Assembly (NCBI GenBank): GCA_022225965.2
Contig: JAKJXP020000034.1
Location: 310,001-374,000 of the forward strand
Direction: 5' to 3'
Length of the DNA stretch: 64,000 nucleotides
Source of the DNA: Diatrype stigma
Taxonomy: Eukaryota > Ascomycota > Sordariomycetes > Xylariales > Diatrypaceae
This document shows positions 44,457 through 57,282 of the stretch, piece by piece (the stretch's first letter is position 1; the number at the start of each line of letters is the position of its first letter). The notes beneath the pieces were generated by a model. That model did no database searches. It saw only the letters and a list, made by a program, of their open reading frames with translations, and was not told the DNA's origin. The position numbers were made by a program, and so were the translations under genes.

Positions 44457-45542
44457 GATGTGACAGAAACTGTAGGTACCTAGTAGGTATGATTGGGACT
44501 AGGTATGGTAAGCCTGTGAATCACAGACTATGATTGAAAGAGGGTGGGGGAAAGGGATGGTCAGTATAAGTGATGATGGAAGGAAAGTGGAAGTTCCAAG
44601 GTTGAGGAGGTTTGGTTTTGAAGTGGCAGCTGTAGAGGGGCGGGGCCTTCCTTCCTTCCTTCCTTAGAGGGGCAAGTAGGTACCAGTAGCCTGGGGATCA
44701 AAGAATCTCGAGGCAACAGACTCTAGAAGGTGTTACGCTTGTAGACTACTGCCAATGACCGTGCATGATCAACTGTATTCATCCAATGTTGGTGGTTTGC
44801 TGCAGGTGGTACAATAATAGGTACGTAGGTAGTTCAACCCCTTGCTGTAACCCCTTGCTATAACCCTTTGCCGTGTGGCATAACGTTCACCAAAGTTAAA
44901 ATCTTTGTATAGCCCAAATTGTCCAATCAGACTGCTCAAACAGCCGAAGTTTATGACTACTTGATATGTATGTCACACTCGGCCTCTTGTCCTATATTAC
45001 CGGGCGAATGAATATCCATACATATCGCACAAGTTAAATACTGACAAACATACTCCATTGCGAAGCTTTGGGTGGAAAGGTACAATCACGTAGCAAAAAG
45101 CCAAGTTGTCCTGGGACTAATGCGCCACTGCGGCGATGAAGAAATTATGGAAAGAGGTGGGCCGATGCGCGCGGGGGGTGGCCTCTTAGGTATCGGTTGG
45201 TACGGGAGATAGAAGGGCAAAAGAAAGAAATGGGCCAAAAGCTCAACTTCATGATAGGATCTTCATATGGTTTGGAGGGTGTATCCTATTTGTGGCGATG
45301 TATGACTATCCGTGGCTAGGTCAGAATGCTAACATATCAACTATTCTCGATTCCCTCGCAGATTCTCGTCCTCGGTGATCGCTCACCCTACCTCTTATCC
45401 GCAACGAGAAACCTCCCCACTAGACGGGCGTCTGTAGTTAGTACCACCCTTTGCTTCTTCTCCGTGAACAGATACCCATCGAGCCGGAGCCGCCGTATTC
45501 ATCATCATTCCGACCATCACCACCAGTATATCGTAGGTAGGC
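44457..45542. other. Promoter of the SDR gene, with microsatellite
   Basis: Contains a (CTTC)n run at 44647-44665 and a repeated CCCCTTGCTGTAA motif near 44840-44870. No gene is supported. Confidence 0.45.
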
Positions 45543-45839
45543 TCAATAGTCATCGTCGGAGTCGGGGCGCATGCCGGCCTGGTGATAGTAATCGTAAGTT
45601 TCAGCGACACTCTGTTCCTCGCGGAGCCGAGCCTGCAGCTCAGTGTTTTCCTGAAGCAACGTCGAGATCCTCTCGCGGAGCCTTCTGTTGACGACTCGCT
45701 CGTGGGCATAGCGGTCCCCTTCCTGCTTGGACTTCCGATCGGCTTGGGTACACCGCGCCCGCAAGGCCTGCACCTGGGCGGTCAACTGATCCACCCTGGC
45801 CTGGAGAGCCTCGTATTCCGTCGAGTGCGAGTTGGGCAT
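45543..45839 (-). CDS. Small coiled-coil protein, hypothetical
   Basis: 98 residues from the ATG at 45839. The sequence is almost wholly heptad-like: EYEALQARVDQLTAQVQALRAR, then a basic stretch (ADRKSKQEGDRYAHERVVNRRLRER) and ISTLLQENTELQARLREEQ. It ends in an acidic tail (DSDDDY). Leu and Val recur at a/d spacing, so a dimeric coiled coil is likely. The basic region before the second zipper recalls bZIP order, but it lacks the NxxAAxxCR signature, so I do not call a transcription factor. Third positions are GC-rich. I do not recognise a family. Confidence 0.5.
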   Translation of the reverse strand: MPNSHSTEYEALQARVDQLTAQVQALRARCTQADRKSKQEGDRYAHERVVNRRLRERISTLLQENTELQARLREEQSVAETYDYYHQAGMRPDSDDDY

Positions 45840-48017
45840 CGTGACAGCCCCTATAGCGAGTTACACTAGAGTTAGTTTTCTTCGACTTGCCACTATGAAA
45901 TGCCTAACTAAGAGTTTTGGCAATAATTTGGGTGTATTCTTCCCAGACCATGTCTCACTCGTAGCTGGTCAACGAACACGATAATTCCAAAGGGATACTC
46001 ACTCGTAGGAGGCTCTGTATTTTATTGACCTTGGCAAGACCGCTCAGAATGCTGTGGTGACGTAGAGTCGAGAAAGATAACGGTGCGAATTGTTGTTATT
46101 GCGTAGTGTAGGTTAAGAGAAGAGGATGTGTAATCTGATACTCAAGATATGAATACTAGAACTGGACCTGATGGCAGTATGATAGACAGAAAGGGATCTC
46201 GGGATAATTGAGAAGGGGGGCGGGGATATCTGCTTAAATATCCTTTCCCCTCTCCCTGACACCACAGAAACTTGGGGAAATTACAAGTCTGACTGAGAAG
46301 CTCTGATTGATATAGAGTTGCAAAGGAAGCAGACATTGAATGCTTGGCTGTGGAGTCGGCTGAATGTGCCGACAGAAAGTCCATCAGAGATGAGTCCGGC
46401 ACACGATATGACTGACTATGAGCCGGGCTTGTTTGGCAACTCATAATGAACTTGTTGTGTTGTGTTGTGTTGGGTGGGACGGACTCAGGGGCACATCCCC
46501 TGATACTACAACTAGACTCCATGATATAGTCCTTTAATTCATAACAAGGGCAGACAACACTATTGTCGGATCCGTAATTCATGCTCTGACTAATAAGGAC
46601 TCAACCCCGTTATAGGTCGTGAATTTGTATGTATTTAAGTGTATTGCTGTATTCAGGACAGAGGGGTGACATATTAGGTATTTCTACTTTACCTTCACCT
46701 CTGCCCTGTAAAGTTTTGAGGGGTTAGGGACTCTTAATAGATGTGGCGGTGCAGCAAGGACATCCTATGATGTTGGTATATATGTGAACTAGGAAAGGAG
46801 CTTTATCCTACACATCTGACTCAGCATCAGGGACAACGAGAGGGTGGATGAAGCTGGGTTCCCCTATTTCTTGTAACAATGCCGTATTTCACTATAACAT
46901 GCGGATAGAACCTGCCAGTACTTTGAATAAGCAAGAGGTCAATCTTATTAGCAAGTACACAGCAGGACATATTAATTGGTGCCTAACGATATCCTTAGAC
47001 ATGGAAGAAAATACTTTGTACCTACAAAACCACAAGAGTATGTTACTGTGCAATTTGTTGAGTTTCACCAAGGAAACTCTGTTACTCCTACCCATTGACC
47101 AAAGCTCCCAGAAATGAAGGTTGAACTAAACACCTGAAGTGGTTGTGTAAAGGGAGATATATCAGTTGAAAATGACAGGGACCAAGAAAGGTGCGATGTG
47201 AAGCACACCAAGTTGTACATCCCGAAATAGAATATCAAAGATAGCCTGATAGAACGATGTTTGCTGACTGACCTCAAATCCACCTTCCGTCCGGCTTCTA
47301 CCGGGTCGGACCGCAGTGGGGCCGGGTAGCCGGTTGTCACGAACCGGGCGGTTAAAAAGCCGGAATATCCACTCATCACGCTTCGGACAACTCCGCATCT
47401 TTTACCAACCAAAGTATTCTTCTCACGTCCGACTGTTCCACTTACCGTTCCCCTAACCCCCGTCACCTTGACTTTGCCTACTGCCAGTGGCTTGCACCAA
47501 GCACTAGGTAAGAGTCAATGCAATACTGTATCTGTCGGAACTTTCCAGTTGATATGAGGAATGCTGGTATTACCCTGGTATCACCTTTTCTATGCATTGT
47601 GTGCAGCCAATTATCATCTCGGCTTCTTCCATCTCTTATAGATCTTGTTTCGGTAATTGCCTAAATAGGAAATTAGGAATACCAACAGTCATACGGTCTA
47701 TCCAAGAGCCAAGTAAACAAGCCCCACTATGATTCATAATGATGCATTGTACCAAGTATGCTACTACTTTTCTTCACGATGCCGATGCCGAAGAGCCACA
47801 TGCAGGCTAAACAAAGACAGGGTTTTAGGCATACATATATAGGTACTGAGTAGATAAACAGAGAATAAACAGAGAGTTGCCGTTCAAGGCACGGAACTTA
47901 GGGTTAGGTGGACATTATAAAGCAATCCCATACTTACCCTCCTTACCTACCACTTACACAATCCATCTCACCCCCCGTGCCAAGATAATAACTAAGTGAC
48001 TGTCACACACCAAAAAC
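45840..48017. other. Gene-poor stretch of about 2.2 kb
   Basis: Several open frames of 70-146 codons (for example 46142-46582 minus and 47065-47466 minus) have no motifs, no codon bias and no splice continuity. A TGTTG microsatellite (46454-46472) lies here. I see no RNA gene. Confidence 0.45.
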
Positions 48018-49527
48018 ATGACCGGCGTAACAAACAATAAGAGGCACGCCCTTGTGTTCGGGGGCACCGGCCTTCTCGGCTGGGGCGTTGTCAACGAGCT
48101 GCTCTCGGGATATCCCGAACGCGGCGATGCGGCGTTCGACAGGGTCACCGCCGTGACGAACCGTCCACTCAAGTTGGAAGACACGTATTGGCCAGGGACG
48201 GCATCGCCATCATCATCGTCATCGTTGTCAGGCATACCCGAGCTTCAAATATGCTCCGGAGTTGATCTCCTCCAAGAGGACCTCGCGGACACCCTAGAGA
48301 ACGGCGTACCAGGAATCGAGGGCGTGACGCATGTCTTCTATTTCGGTAAGCCAAGAAGCCGCTTATGGACAACAAGTAGTATTTCACTGTGATTTTAGAT
48401 AATGAGTCAATTTCAAATATAGTGTTTACCTCCTTCCCAAGCGACTTCGAGCACGAGTGCGCCCTGAACTGCGGCATGATGCGGAGGGTAGCAGCGGCCA
48501 TGAACAAGCTCTGTCCCGGCCTCGAGTCTTTCGTATACTCCGGGGGCACTCGGGTGAGCTATCTAATCTAATCCAACCTATCTACTCACCTACACATCTA
48601 CTCCCTTACCTACCTACCTTCCAACCCACGTAAGTGACTAAGTAATCACCACTAACCTTCCAAAAGGGCTACGGCATCTACGACCCCAGCATCGCCTTCT
48701 CCACCCCGCTCGAGGAGCGCATGGCCAGCCAGCTGCCCGAATCCTACGCCAAGACGGTCGCGTACCCGTGGTTCCGGGAGATCCTCACCGCGGCCGCGAA
48801 AGGGCGAGGGTGGGCGTGGACGGAAGTCTGCCCCGACGTCGTCGTCGGCTTCAGCCCCATCGGCTCCGGGTACTCGCTCGCGCTGCACTGGGCGCAGTAC
48901 CTCTCCCTGTACGCCTTCAACCACGGCGTCGGCATCCCCGACCCGAACGCCGCCGCGGAGGGGAGGAGGAAGGCTGTTGTGGAAGTCCCCTTCCCCGGGA
49001 CCGCAGCCGGCTTCGACGCCCGGTTCACCCCCGTATCGACCCGCACCCTGGGGCGGATCAGCATCTTCGCGTCGCTGGGCCTGGACCTCGCCGGAAAAAA
49101 GCAAAAGCCTCTCGACCGGCAGGTCGTCAACGCGCTCGACGACCCGACCCCGACCACCTTCTGCGAGCTGTGGCCCGAGATCGCGGGGTGGTTTGGTCTG
49201 GTGGGCGTCGGTCCTCCTTCCTCATCCTCCTCGGACGAGGACGAGGATAATACAGACAAAGCCGGAGGAGACGCCCCGAGCGAGTACATCGCCAAGCACC
49301 GACACCTCTTCGCGGAGCACGGGCGCCCCCGGGGCGTCACGGCCGGCGTCGGCGCCGGGAGCAAGCAGCTCGACGCCGTGGGGTACTGGCTGAACTTCGA
49401 CCGGCCGCTCAGCGCCGAGAAGCTCCGAGATGCGGGCTACGCCTTCGCGGAACGACGGCCGCAGCCAGCAGCTGCTGCGTGGATGGAGGCGTTCGAGAGG
49501 TTCAGAGCCGCTGGTATCATCTTTTAG
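48018..49527 (+). CDS. PRISE-like NAD(P)-dependent reductase (extended SDR, SDR75-type)
   Basis: 447 residues from exons 48018-48345, 48399-48553 and 48667-49527, with donors GTAAGC and GTGAGC and acceptors TTTTAG and AAAAG. The Rossmann site is GGTGLLG (15-21), preceded by HALVFG. The frame across intron 1 gives THVFYFD and then NESISNI, and across intron 2 FVYSGGTR and then GYGIYD. This matches the progesterone-5-beta-reductase/iridoid-synthase-like fold. The EVCPDVVVGFSP block and the C-terminal SAEKLRDAGYAFAERR are typical of the fungal members. These reduce activated C=C bonds, and several sit in fungal biosynthetic clusters. No cluster is seen here. The substrate is unknown. Confidence 0.85.
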
Positions 49528-50329
49528 CACTTGGCTTCTTAGGTAGCATGTACCTATGGCAGGTAGTGAGACATGTATGGCGCCTACGTGGGCAGACTAT
49601 GTAGTGTACGATCAGGATAGTACCTAAGCCGTAAGGATTATCGATGCGTCATTGATACCGCGGCTTTCACGTCCAGGGGGCTTTCACATATTGGACTTGG
49701 CAATGACGGTATACTTATGAATATATATGTATATTCCCGACGGACAGGCGGACTTTACCGCTAAACACCTACGCAAACCCCGTGCCTCGTATTCGTGCCT
49801 CAGCGGGTGGATATGATGAAATAGGAACATTGGTCTATTTTGCAAATACGTATGTATAAGTAAGTGGGTTGGTTGGACCACCACCTAACATATTCCTTGC
49901 TTGCTTGTCCCTTCGCCCAAGCCGATTGCTACACCAAGCTGGCAGGGGGGGGGGGGATGCGACCTCATCCATTCATGCGTCCGTTAGTCTGTTGCCGTGT
50001 CGCCCCTCCTGCTACAATGCTTAAATACATCTCGCATTGAATTCTGTATCCATGCTGTTTGTTAATTCTCAACCTCGTCGATCAAAGTCATTCATTCATC
50101 TGCCCGTCCATCCATCCGTGCATCCGTCCATCTATTCATCAGTCATCCGGCGTCAGCTAAATGATAGGTAGGTTGCTACTTGCACCAAAGGTCGATACCA
50201 ATCCGTGCATTGAGAATGACGCTTGATCCACCCGTGTGGTAGGGTAAGACTTGTAGGTAGGAGCCGCCTCTTTCTTCTGTATCTTCGACTTCTGCTTTGT
50301 GTCTCTCACCTTTCTTCTCTTCATTCACT
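49528..50329. other. Convergent 3' region, nothing coding seen
   Basis: The 3' ends of a plus-strand and a minus-strand gene face each other here. A 12-base G run lies at 49945-49956 and a TCCATCCATCCG-type repeat at 50100-50145. Confidence 0.5.
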
Positions 50330-51222
50330 TTACTGCCCAAGCAGCTCCTTAGCCAGCGCCACCTTCTCGTCCTCGGTCAGCTCCTGCTGCGCCTTGACCT
50401 TCTCGGCCTTGGCAGCGTCGAAGCGCCACAGGCCTCCGGTCTTGTCGGCGTCGCCCGTCTCGCTCAGACCGACGATCTTGGCCAGCTTCTCGAGAACGGG
50501 GTCCTTCTGGCCGGTCGCCGCGGCGTCGCTGAAGTAGCGCCGCTCCCACACGCGGCCCTCATCCTTCTCCTTCTTGCGTAAGGCGCGTTGGGCGTTCTCT
50601 ATCTTGCTCTTCTCGCGCCCCACGTAGTCCATGTCACCCGCCGCGATGCCCTTGGCCACGTTCGACCAGGCCCGGCGGGACTCAAGGGGGTGCTGCTTCT
50701 CGATGGGCGCTACCGCCAGCGCCGTCATCGGGACGGTGGCTGGGTTCCAGGTGTCGACAAGCGTGTCGGTGGAGTTTTTCTTGGCGGCTCCGGAATAGAT
50801 TTCGAAGGTTTTGGTCCATTGACCCGAGGCGTTGTATAGGACATCCTTTTCCTTGCCGGTTGGATACAGTGTGGCGGTGAAGGAGTTCTTCTTCCCGCTG
50901 ACCCAACCCTTCCCACTGTAATCAATCTTGGCAGTGTACCCCGTTGACGAGGTGATGTAGGAAGCGCCATCCAGCTCTATGAAGGGGGAGCCGAAGAGCA
51001 GACCTTCAACGTGGAGCGACGGCAGGGTTATCAAGTAGGTATCCTTCTCATCTGGAACGGAGGGGTTCGGCACGGTGAGCACAGCGTGGCCGATCTGCTT
51101 TATGTAGATCGTCTTGGCGAAACTCGCCTTTTGGGCATTATAGCCCTCGAGTCGGACACCGGAAGGACGGTTGATGATGCTATACGCCGTTGCGGGTGGA
51201 TGGTGGCTATTGGACTGGCCGT

Positions 51223-51266
<44 letters not shown>

Positions 51267-51765
51267 CTCGCTCTGGACAAGCGCATAGGGAGACGGATGA
51301 GCTTACCTGACTTGCTCACTGTCCAACTCTGTGGTGCCAGCATCGTCTTCCCACTTGCCTATGAACAGCTCGCCAAGGAAAGGGTTGAGGGGTTTCTTCT
51401 CGTTGCCATATTTCTCGCTCCGACTGGCGTACTGCTGCTTGAGGGTGGTCAAGAACCACTTCAGCACGAGCAGTGCTCTCTTGGCAGGATCAGCCTCTTT
51501 CGCGGGTGCCGAGAACACGGTCGGGTGTTCAGCCCAGTACGAGCTGAACTCGGTGAGACTGGTAGAGGAGAGGATGAAGGGAGGGGCGGTGAGAGAGGAG
51601 AGGTCGCCGTTGAAGGAAGCGACGGACTATGACAAGTTAGGCTACCCATTCTCGAGTTCGATACCAAATCTGTTAGGAGAGATAGCAGGTCTTTCAGAAG
51701 CTAACCTTGAGGAAAGCGGTCCAACCGGCGCCACTGGCTTGAGGGTTTGGCGTAGGCTCTGACAT
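50330..51765 (-). CDS. KES1: Oxysterol-binding protein, Kes1/Osh4 type
   Basis: 418 residues from exons 51765-51706, 51626-51307 and 51206-50330. Osh4/Kes1 exchanges sterol for PI4P between Golgi and ER membranes and antagonises Golgi trafficking. The signature EQVSHHPP (about 124-131) is rebuilt across the second splice (AG|C codon), which confirms the intron. Also visible: [12 protein letters not shown] just before it, GYNAQKASF, and the late KG.V.G.K-like block at [13 protein letters not shown]. The ORP domain starts near the N-terminus without PH or ankyrin domains, as in Kes1 (434 residues in yeast). The second intron (51306-51207) carries six copies of AACCAG (about 51226-51262). The first ATG (51765, MSEPTPNPQ) fits. 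Confidence 0.92.
51226..51262 (+). repeat. Hexanucleotide microsatellite in a KES1 intron
   Basis: About six copies of AGAACC/AACCAG, within the second intron of the oxysterol-binding protein gene, close to its 3' splice site. Confidence 0.85.
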
Positions 51766-53896
51766 AGTTGGTTCTCGAAGTGAGTATACGGCGGTAGGTA
51801 TGGCGGTAGGTATAAAGGGATAATGCGATGAGGTCTTTCAGGGTCTTGCAGGGTCTTGTAGGGTCTTGTAGGGTCGCAAGGGGTATGATAACCGGCTTAT
51901 AGATCGGGCAGCAGAGTTGTCGTATCTATAACAGATAATGGATAATGTGCAATTGTACGCCTGTGTATTGCTTCGTGCTTGCTTTGTGTTGGGGTGTATC
52001 AGTCTGCTTGTTGATTTGTTTGCGTCCTTGCTCGCTGCTGGTGTATCAATGCCGACGAGGTACGCAATAAGGAGTAGGGATTCGGATAGGGATTAGGATA
52101 GGGATGGAAAGTAGCTGAGCAAGTGACGAGGGGATGATGGGTCAGGCAGCTCAGGGTAGGTAGCTGGCTAGGTCTGTAGTGGGGGTCTGGGGGTCTAAGC
52201 TCCATAAAAGGTTGGCGGCGGCGGCTCGTTCGGGGATGACACAAGGGTGACTACGACATACTACATACAAACATACAGACATACAGACATACAACCTGGG
52301 ACCTAGCATACGGCGTATTGGACAGAGGCAACTGACAGACAGACGGGCTTGCGAGGGAGTTGCATGTGCCAATACGATGAAACCACAAACAGCTACGATC
52401 GCGAGGTAAAATTTGGGACGGAATTATTATATTGGGAGGGGATTGGAACGGTCAAATTGAGTTCCATTGTATTTGAGTATCAATAAGTACTTAGGTATAT
52501 AGCCTTCCCGGTAATGTTAGGACTACTGCTACTGCATTCCTAGTTGTGTTTTATAGTCGATTGGTATGTAAACCCCAGGTGCCTGCTGCAGCTGATATTA
52601 CATAAAGCTTCGATACTACTTACAGGTTTGCTTTGTGAGTTGAGGATCAAATCAAAAGTGAAGGCACAGGGCATAGAGCACTTGATCATGGTGTCATGTC
52701 AACACGAAAGCCTTTCCCCTCACTGATCACAACCTCTACCTCTACCTACACTAGAACCCCTCCGCGCCTTTTATAGCGAACATAAAGCTCGAGCTAAACA
52801 CTAGCAACCCTTCTACTTGCACAAAAGGGGGCCAAAAAGCCAACCGTACTAACCTCAATAGCCTGTGCCCCGCACGTCATCGACCTTTCCAAAACCCTTC
52901 GCTGCAGCTGCGAGATCCAGCCTGGAGGGGAAGGGGGAAAGGGGGGGCAGTCAAGGGGCGCAGTCAGGGGGGAAGGCTGGGCCATCTTCCTTGGTCTAGC
53001 ACCATAGATTCATACCTAGGTAGTGACACAGTAGGCCCATAAAGTCAACGAATATCACGATATATCAGGTTGCCCGCTATTATTCATCATTGTCTTCAGT
53101 CGACGCTATCATGTGCTGGGTACTTCGGACATGTGATGGGCCATGTCTGAGCTTACCTTCTATCAGTTTGCCGTTCTGCTGCTGTTCTGGTAATTTCCCC
53201 TGCACTACCCTATCGAGCCTGCTACCGTTACACTGCATTTCGCACGCAAGGCAATGTTCACTTGCCCCCAAATGCGATGTCCCGTGAAATTGGTCAGGGG
53301 CGACACCGCATATGGACATAGGCATTACGCCATCACAAGTCGCTTGGGCTTGGGCTTGGGCCTGGGCTTGGGCCTGGACCTGGGCCTGTTCGACGTAAGA
53401 ATGCCCGGACGCGACCTGTATGCAAATGTGGTAGTGGTATATAGTAGGTATTACTAACACTGGTAACAATCGGCATGGGAATTGTAGGTAGTCAAGAGCC
53501 GTCTTGACACACAAACAGGACACAACAGTCCACAAGCACATGGGTATAACAACTGAGTTGAAGCTGGCTGATTGATCATGTGTTGCGCTTTCATTATCTC
53601 CATTAGGATTACCTAGGTAGTTGTTATCCAGGGAAATCTTTTGGGAATACCTAGCATTACTTCCGTGAAGACCATCTTTTTGTTCCCCTGGGTATCATAT
53701 TCGAAGTCATACATTATCCCTTCCGAGTCTATAGGAGCCCGCGCCTTCCATTTCCAGGTAACCAAATCAGCCCTCCGTAGCGTAGCCCGTCACGTATGTG
53801 CGTCGTGAGTACAGAGTAAAAACAAAAAGAGATGAAAAAAAAAAAAAAAAAAAAAGATATCTATGTAACAAGTGGGTTTTGAGCTCGTTGCCGACG
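51766..53896. other. Gene-poor stretch of about 2.1 kb
   Basis: Holds the promoter of KES1. It includes tandem repeats AGGGTCTTGT (51840-51875), ACATACAGAC (52262-52290), a hexamer GGGCTT/GGGCCT run at 53346-53388, and a 21-base A run at 53835-53855 just past the glycosyltransferase stop. An open frame of 153 codons at 53080-53541 (minus) owes its length to the hexamer run (Gln/Ala repeat), so I do not call it a gene. Confidence 0.5.
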
Positions 53897-55365
53897 TCAT
53901 GACGGGGAGTGGCATTTGTTGGTTATCCATCCGGCTAATGGGGCGTTGATGCCGGAAAAGCGGCCTTCCGCAGGGTCGCCAATAATGGCCCATGGCGCGA
54001 TATGGCATAGGTGCAGCGCTGGGTCAAAGGTCCAGGCTAGACAAGACTTGGCGTGCTGACCACAGATCCGGATGCATTCGGGCACGTTATCAACATCCTT
54101 GTATGTGGTGCTAAACTCGTCGAGTCGGCCGACGAAGTCCATATTGGCCCGGATTGGATCCTTATGAAATGAAGAGAAGTTCGCTGCGCCGTATATGTCG
54201 CCCAGCTGTCGCCAGAACACGGGCTTTTCCTGGTGGCTGAAAGTATTCCCCACCTGCTCCATGAAGTCTTTCTCGCCAAGTCCGTGGAAGGAAACGAGAG
54301 GTAGGCAGAATCGGTCAACCCACATGCGCGTCATCCAGGGGTTCTCGCCATTGAACATGCGGCGGTATGTCTCGTCTAGATAGACACCGACTTTCATGAA
54401 TGTCGTCGAGAGCAGCTTGTCTCCCCAAATGGCTGTAGGCGATTCCCGGTGGCCTTCGGCGACCACATCCGGATGTCCGTCAAAAAGCTTGCTCACCGCC
54501 GAACCCGAGATAACCACGGAAGACCCACCGTGCGGGAAGCGCCCTTTGTAATCACCGACCGGGTTGCCGATAAATGTTGGCTTGGAAGGGTTCAGATGGC
54601 CGAGTAGTAGAGACAAGGATGGTTTGATGATGTAAGTATCGTCGTCTAGAAGAAGATACCACTTCTTCCGGGGCATGTTCTGCCAGACATACTCGAGACT
54701 CGGAAGGAACTGTAGCGAGGTGTTAGCAAAAGAGGGAAAAAAAGAAAGTAGAAACAAGCAACAAGTGAAATGAATAGCATAGGCTGTCGAACCTTCATTG
54801 AGTCAAGTTCCCACCCCATGTCCTTCCCTATCCCGTCGGAAAGTACCCATTCTTCGGCTTCGATAGCTTCGGCGAGGTGGTTGTATTTGCCCATCCGTTC
54901 TAGATGTTTCGTGCCATTGAGATTGCCCCTTTCGAGGTTCCACCCAATGATGTCGATTACCGGTATCTCCTTGCCGTTTGTGAAGTTGTAGTTCTGCTCC
55001 TTTACCATCACGGGGAAATCCTGCACGACTATGGTGTCGCTGAAGAACGATTCACCACTAAGCGCCTGCAACGCTGCGTTGACTCGATTCTTCGTGCCGT
55101 ATCCGGTCTTAAGTATGATCCCTATATCTTGGTCGGGGTCGATGGGGTACCACTGTTTCCGAAAGAGCCACGAGTCGCTCGGATAGTTGTTCTGTATATA
55201 GTCCTCCACATTGTTCTGCTGGAACCGGAAGAAGGCTCGTGCTCGACTGTCGTAGGGTGTTATATGGTAGGAGACGAAAAGAACAGCGAAAACTGCAAGG
55301 GCGATCTTTTGGAAGCGGGTGAGCCGGCTGCAAGAGCGGATCCCGTTCCGCTCGGGGAAACCCAT
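53897..55365 (-). CDS. Fungal GT31-like glycosyltransferase, type II membrane protein, with PAN-like tail
   Basis: 461 residues from exons 55365-54793 and 54709-53897 (donor GTTCGA, acceptor CTACAG). A signal anchor at about 19-36 (FQKIALAVFAVLFVSYHI) precedes a lumenal stem. The catalytic domain contains the DxD-type metal site as LLLDDDTYI (about 213-215), followed by GNPVGDYKGRFPHGGSS (Gly-rich block) and GDKLLSTTF. The C-terminal part has ECIRICGQHAKSCLAWTFDPALHLC, with four Cys residues in the spacing of a PAN/apple-like module. The general shape (N-terminal stem, DDD, GG-S and ED/GDK-like regions) matches the fungal GT31/fringe-like family, which adds beta-linked sugars to glycoproteins in the Golgi. 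The donor and acceptor are unknown. Confidence 0.85.
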
Positions 55366-57282
55366 TTCGGTTTGCGTAGGGTATATTCTGGTGGAAGTGG
55401 TTATAATAGCGAAACTAGAAACGGAATTCTACGTGTCAAGCGAGGCGACAGCCGTCTTCGTGTAACTTCGGGCAGTGACGGCGGGAGTCGACAAGGCTCA
55501 TGGATGAAAAGGATGAAAAGGAGAAGGCACCTGTGAGAGGGCTCTCATCGAAAACTCGATACTATGTAGGCCAGAACACCAGTGCTACCGTGTCAGCCGT
55601 GTGTACGTAGGCAGCTTTCGCTTCTGCTTTCAGCTTTCCACTTCGGAGCTGGACGCAGTGACGGTTAGACCAGCGATGATCCAGCCTCGGACTGGGTATT
55701 GTTTGTAACTTGTTTGGTAGAAAAGAGGCCTGGTGGTTGGATGCAGAAAAGGAGCTTGAGGAGATACTCGGTGCGGTTGGTATGTAGGAATAACCAGGGC
55801 CACGCCGGGCTTTCCAGGCTTGCTGGGCTGGGCTTGCCAGGTATCCCGGCCCTAAAACAAGTATTGCTGGTACAGACGCGGAAGGGTGGAGACCGCCCAC
55901 TCCCTTAAACAGATCGACTGCATGTACAAGGGCAAGAAGAGCAGTTGCAAGGGTAAATTTGTGCGTGTGCCAAGTGCCAAGAGCGCCTTGTGCGGGTGCT
56001 TGGCGGGCACTGGACTGGCGGCCCTGCAGCAGTGCAGGTACATACCACCTACTAGGTAGAATACGTAGGTAGGTATGCTGCGCGCGGTGTCACCAGCCGC
56101 CTCAGCACCTATTCAGCACCTGCTCATGGACTTCAGCACCTATGGCGTTGTGCTCGTCCAAGTTCATCCTACATACAACCAGCTACCTTGGGAACACTAA
56201 GGTACCTAGTAGAGGCCCATGCGCGTAACATCGGTGCTCCAGCACCGAGCAATCCATCTCAGCAAATCTTAGCCTAACAGGTGGGGTGGGAGTACGTAGT
56301 CGCGCCCACTCACCAATCGATGGGGAGATTAGCGATGACGCGGAAGAGGCGCTACGTCAGAACTGAAGATCTTATCTACGGGGTACGGGTAAAACCCTCA
56401 AAGCTGCGGATTTGCCAGCTGGAGCCTGGATGTGGTGAACAAGCAGTCTTGACGGAGGCACAGATTGTTTCATTGATATGTTTTGATATGTTTCAGCTCA
56501 TTTTGATACCAAATACTTCGATCACGTTCTGCAACTACCTCCATCGAACCTTGACGAGAACATGGACTGATGGATAACTGGGTGATGCCCCATACCTTGT
56601 TAAGAGAATTAGGTGATAGGAACCGCCCGGACAACGCGGGCATTGCTACCCAGACGGCCCGGAGCTAAGCTGGTTGATGCGAACCTTAAACACATTTTAG
56701 GTAACAGCTCCTCGATATATACGTACGCAGAATCAATGCATACCTAGGTAGGTAAGGTACCTTACATAGATATCTCTAGATATAACTCAATCAAGCAGGC
56801 TGATTGTGTACAATACCAGCACGACAACATTTGAAGTTACCTCCTAGCTTTAGGTGCTTGTATGTATCTGCCTTGTAGGTACCTACATATGAAGCTCTCT
56901 AAGCGCCTAGCCGGTGGATTGCACATACACACAACAACAGAATAGCTACATACATGTAAGTACTTCGGCCAGTTCAAATGTCCTCCGTGTTGATGTCTCC
57001 TTAACTACATATACCTATAAGAACCCCTATCCTATTTCCTGGTTCACTCCGCTCCCTTCACAACCTGGTAAGATCATGCGACTCTTAACTTTGAACGGAA
57101 TACGATGCCTGCCTGTCGTTACCCTGTTTTGAAAAGCCAACCCAAATTATTGACCAAGTCAAATCAAGGTAGCAAAAATGCCAGGGCCCAGGGTTATTGG
57201 TTGCCCAATCAGAATCATTGCTTAGAATCATGGAGTGTTTACCGGCATCCAGTTTACCGACATCCAGGGATTAAACACTGCA
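55366..57282. other. Gene-poor stretch of about 1.9 kb
   Basis: Holds the promoter of the glycosyltransferase. Many TAGGTA/TACCTA motifs lie near 56035-56075, 56195-56215 and 56740-56770, some forming near-palindromes. No gene is supported. The open frames at 56281-56577 and 57105-57371 lack motifs and run into the retroelement. Confidence 0.45.

Noticed and set aside
46142..46582. 146-codon minus-strand open frame
   Set aside because: No coding bias and no recognisable motif.
53080..53541. 153-codon minus-strand open frame with Gln/Ala repeat
   Set aside because: Length due to a hexanucleotide repeat. No domain, no conserved pattern.
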